Below are positions 62,980 to 64,000 of a stretch of DNA of 64,000 bases, piece after piece. This stretch comes from Bradyrhizobium manausense (lineage in GTDB: Bacteria; Pseudomonadota; Alphaproteobacteria; Rhizobiales; Xanthobacteraceae): contig NZ_JAFCJI010000001.1 in NCBI RefSeq assembly GCF_018131105.1, forward strand, positions 868,001 to 932,000, in the 5' to 3' direction. The notes under the pieces were generated by a model. It did not search any database and was not told the origin of the DNA. It saw only the letters and a list, made by a program, of their open reading frames with translations. A program made the position numbers and the translations under genes. How positions within the stretch are numbered: position 1 is the stretch's first letter; each line of letters begins with the position of its first letter.

Positions 62980-64000
62980 TTACTTCTTCTTCTGCAGAAC
63001 ACTCTGCGGATTGAGGTTGCCGATGCGGCCGCTCTCGGAACCGGCAGCCGGATCGATCACCGCGTTGATGAGCGTCGGCTTGCCCGAGGCCATCGCCTCG
63101 TTGACGGCGCGCTTGAGCTCGTCGGGCGAGGTGGCATTCACGCCGACGCCGCCGAAGGCTTCCATCATCTTGTCGTAACGCGCGCCCTTGACGAACACGG
63201 TCGTCGCCGGATCGGCGTTGACGCTGTTGACGTCGGTGCCGCGATAGATGCCGTCATTGTTGAAGATGACGACGCAGATCGGCAGGTTGTAGCGGCAGAT
63301 GGTCTCGACCTCCATGCCGGAGAAGCCGAAGGCCGAGTCGCCTTCAACCGCGAGCACGGGGTGGCCGGTTTCGAGCGCAGCCGCGATCGCCTGGCCCATG
63401 CCGATGCCCATCACGCCCCAGGTGCCGACGTCGAGACGCTTGCGCGGACGGTACATGTCGATGACGCCGCGGGCGAGGTCGAGCGTGTTGGCGCCTTCGT
63501 TGACGAGGATCGCCTCGGGATGATCCTTGATCACGTTCTTCAGCACGCCGAGCGCGCCGTGATAATCCATCGGCGACTTGTTGTTCATGAGCTTCGGCGC
63601 CATCTTGGCGACGTTCTCGTCGCGCTTGGTCACGATGGCCTTGGTCCATTCGGCGGGCGGGGCGGTCCAGCCCGAAGCGATCGCCTGATTGAAGGCGGCA
63701 ACGACCGAGCCGATATCGCCGACGACGGGCGCGACGATCTCGACGTTGGAGTCCATCTCACGCGGTTCGATGTCGACCTGGATGAACTTCTTGGGGGTCT
63801 CGCCCCAGTTCTTGCCCTTGCCGTGCGAGAGCAGCCAGTTCAATCGCGCGCCGATCAGCATGACGACGTCGGAGTCCTTCAGCACGGTCGAACGGGCCGC
63901 GCCTGCGCACTGCGGATGCGTGTCGGCGAGGAGGCCCTTGGCCATGCTCATCGGCAGGAAGGGCACGCCGCTCTTCTCGACAAAAGTCTTGATCTCCTCG
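62980..64000 (-). CDS. oxc: Oxalyl-CoA decarboxylase, C-terminal part (partial)
   Basis: The frame is open to the window edge, so the start lies outside; about 340 of ~575 residues are here. Visible parts: the middle domain with [38 protein letters not shown], and the C-terminal ThDP domain with [20 protein letters not shown] ending [10 protein letters not shown], characteristic of Oxc. It decarboxylates oxalyl-CoA to formyl-CoA + CO2, which Frc then recycles. Its C-terminus is [11 protein letters not shown]. The promoter and any copy of the shared oxalate-cluster element would be upstream of the window. Confidence 0.96.
   Translation of the reverse strand, partial: EEIKTFVEKSGVPFLPMSMAKGLLADTHPQCAGAARSTVLKDSDVVMLIGARLNWLLSHGKGKNWGETPKKFIQVDIEPREMDSNVEIVAPVVGDIGSVVAAFNQAIASGWTAPPAEWTKAIVTKRDENVAKMAPKLMNNKSPMDYHGALGVLKNVIKDHPEAILVNEGANTLDLARGVIDMYRPRKRLDVGTWGVMGIGMGQAIAAALETGHPVLAVEGDSAFGFSGMEVETICRYNLPICVVIFNNDGIYRGTDVNSVNADPATTVFVKGARYDKMMEAFGGVGVNATSPDELKRAVNEAMASGKPTLINAVIDPAAGSESGRIGNLNPQSVLQKKK

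Overview
The window reads as a chromosomal stretch of a high-GC alphaproteobacterium, most likely Bradyrhizobium or a close relative. The evidence is the cytochrome c maturation order cycH-cycJ-cycK-cycL followed by degP, a FeuP/FeuQ-like two-component pair, glnE, a bacterial Ku gene, DUF3551-type secreted proteins, oxalate genes (frc, oxc, two OFA transporters), a four-subunit NAD-linked formate dehydrogenase, and dispersed inverted repeats of the kind common in these genomes. I saw no tRNA, rRNA, CRISPR array, phage or insertion sequence.

Layout. 1-4.6 kb: tail of an MFS exporter, a triple-GAF histidine kinase and an orphan ThDP enzyme. 4.7-7.9 kb: small secreted or hypothetical genes, an Flp pilin, Ku, and a 51-residue membrane peptide behind an EcfG-like stress promoter. 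8.1-23.7 kb: core block of feuPQ-like genes, a conserved unknown, cycHJKL, degP, a hairpin-rich spacer that may be an RNA gene, a second two-component pair, and glnE. 23.6-30.7 kb: fdsGBA-fdhD-fdsD on the minus strand with a divergent LysR gene. 30.8-43.1 kb: PAS kinase, a CDF transporter with extra cytoplasmic domains, two oxidoreductases, a secreted PIGK-repeat peptide, a coiled-coil membrane protein, a FAH enzyme with a PanE-like reductase, and a CBS-domain gene. 43.2-46.6 kb: two OFA transporters and an otherwise easily missed 45-residue gene. 46.8-50.9 kb: YegD-like Hsp70, SRPBCC protein, secreted hydrolase, ankyrin protein. 51-59.5 kb: PQQ dehydrogenase with cytochrome c, an MHS transporter / M14 / C26 operon with a divergent LysR gene, and a TAXI protein. 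59.7-64 kb: DUF3551 protein, MFS carrier, frc and oxc (cut by the window end).

How the genes fit together. The clearest theme is C1/C2 acid metabolism. OFA carriers exchange oxalate and formate, Frc and Oxc convert oxalate to CO2 and formate through CoA thioesters, and Fds oxidises formate to CO2 with NAD+. The most interesting non-obvious signal is a 29-bp element with the dyad TGGCAT-N5-ATACCA. It occurs four times on the same strand, upstream of the CBS-domain gene, both OFA transporter genes and the 45-residue gene, which suggests a small co-regulated unit. Other notable signals are the serial hairpins with C-rich loops between degP and the next regulator gene, the Asp-x-Asp lanthanide signature in the PQQ dehydrogenase, and a TAXI gene fragment that forms a 58-bp direct repeat with the intact gene 5.3 kb away.
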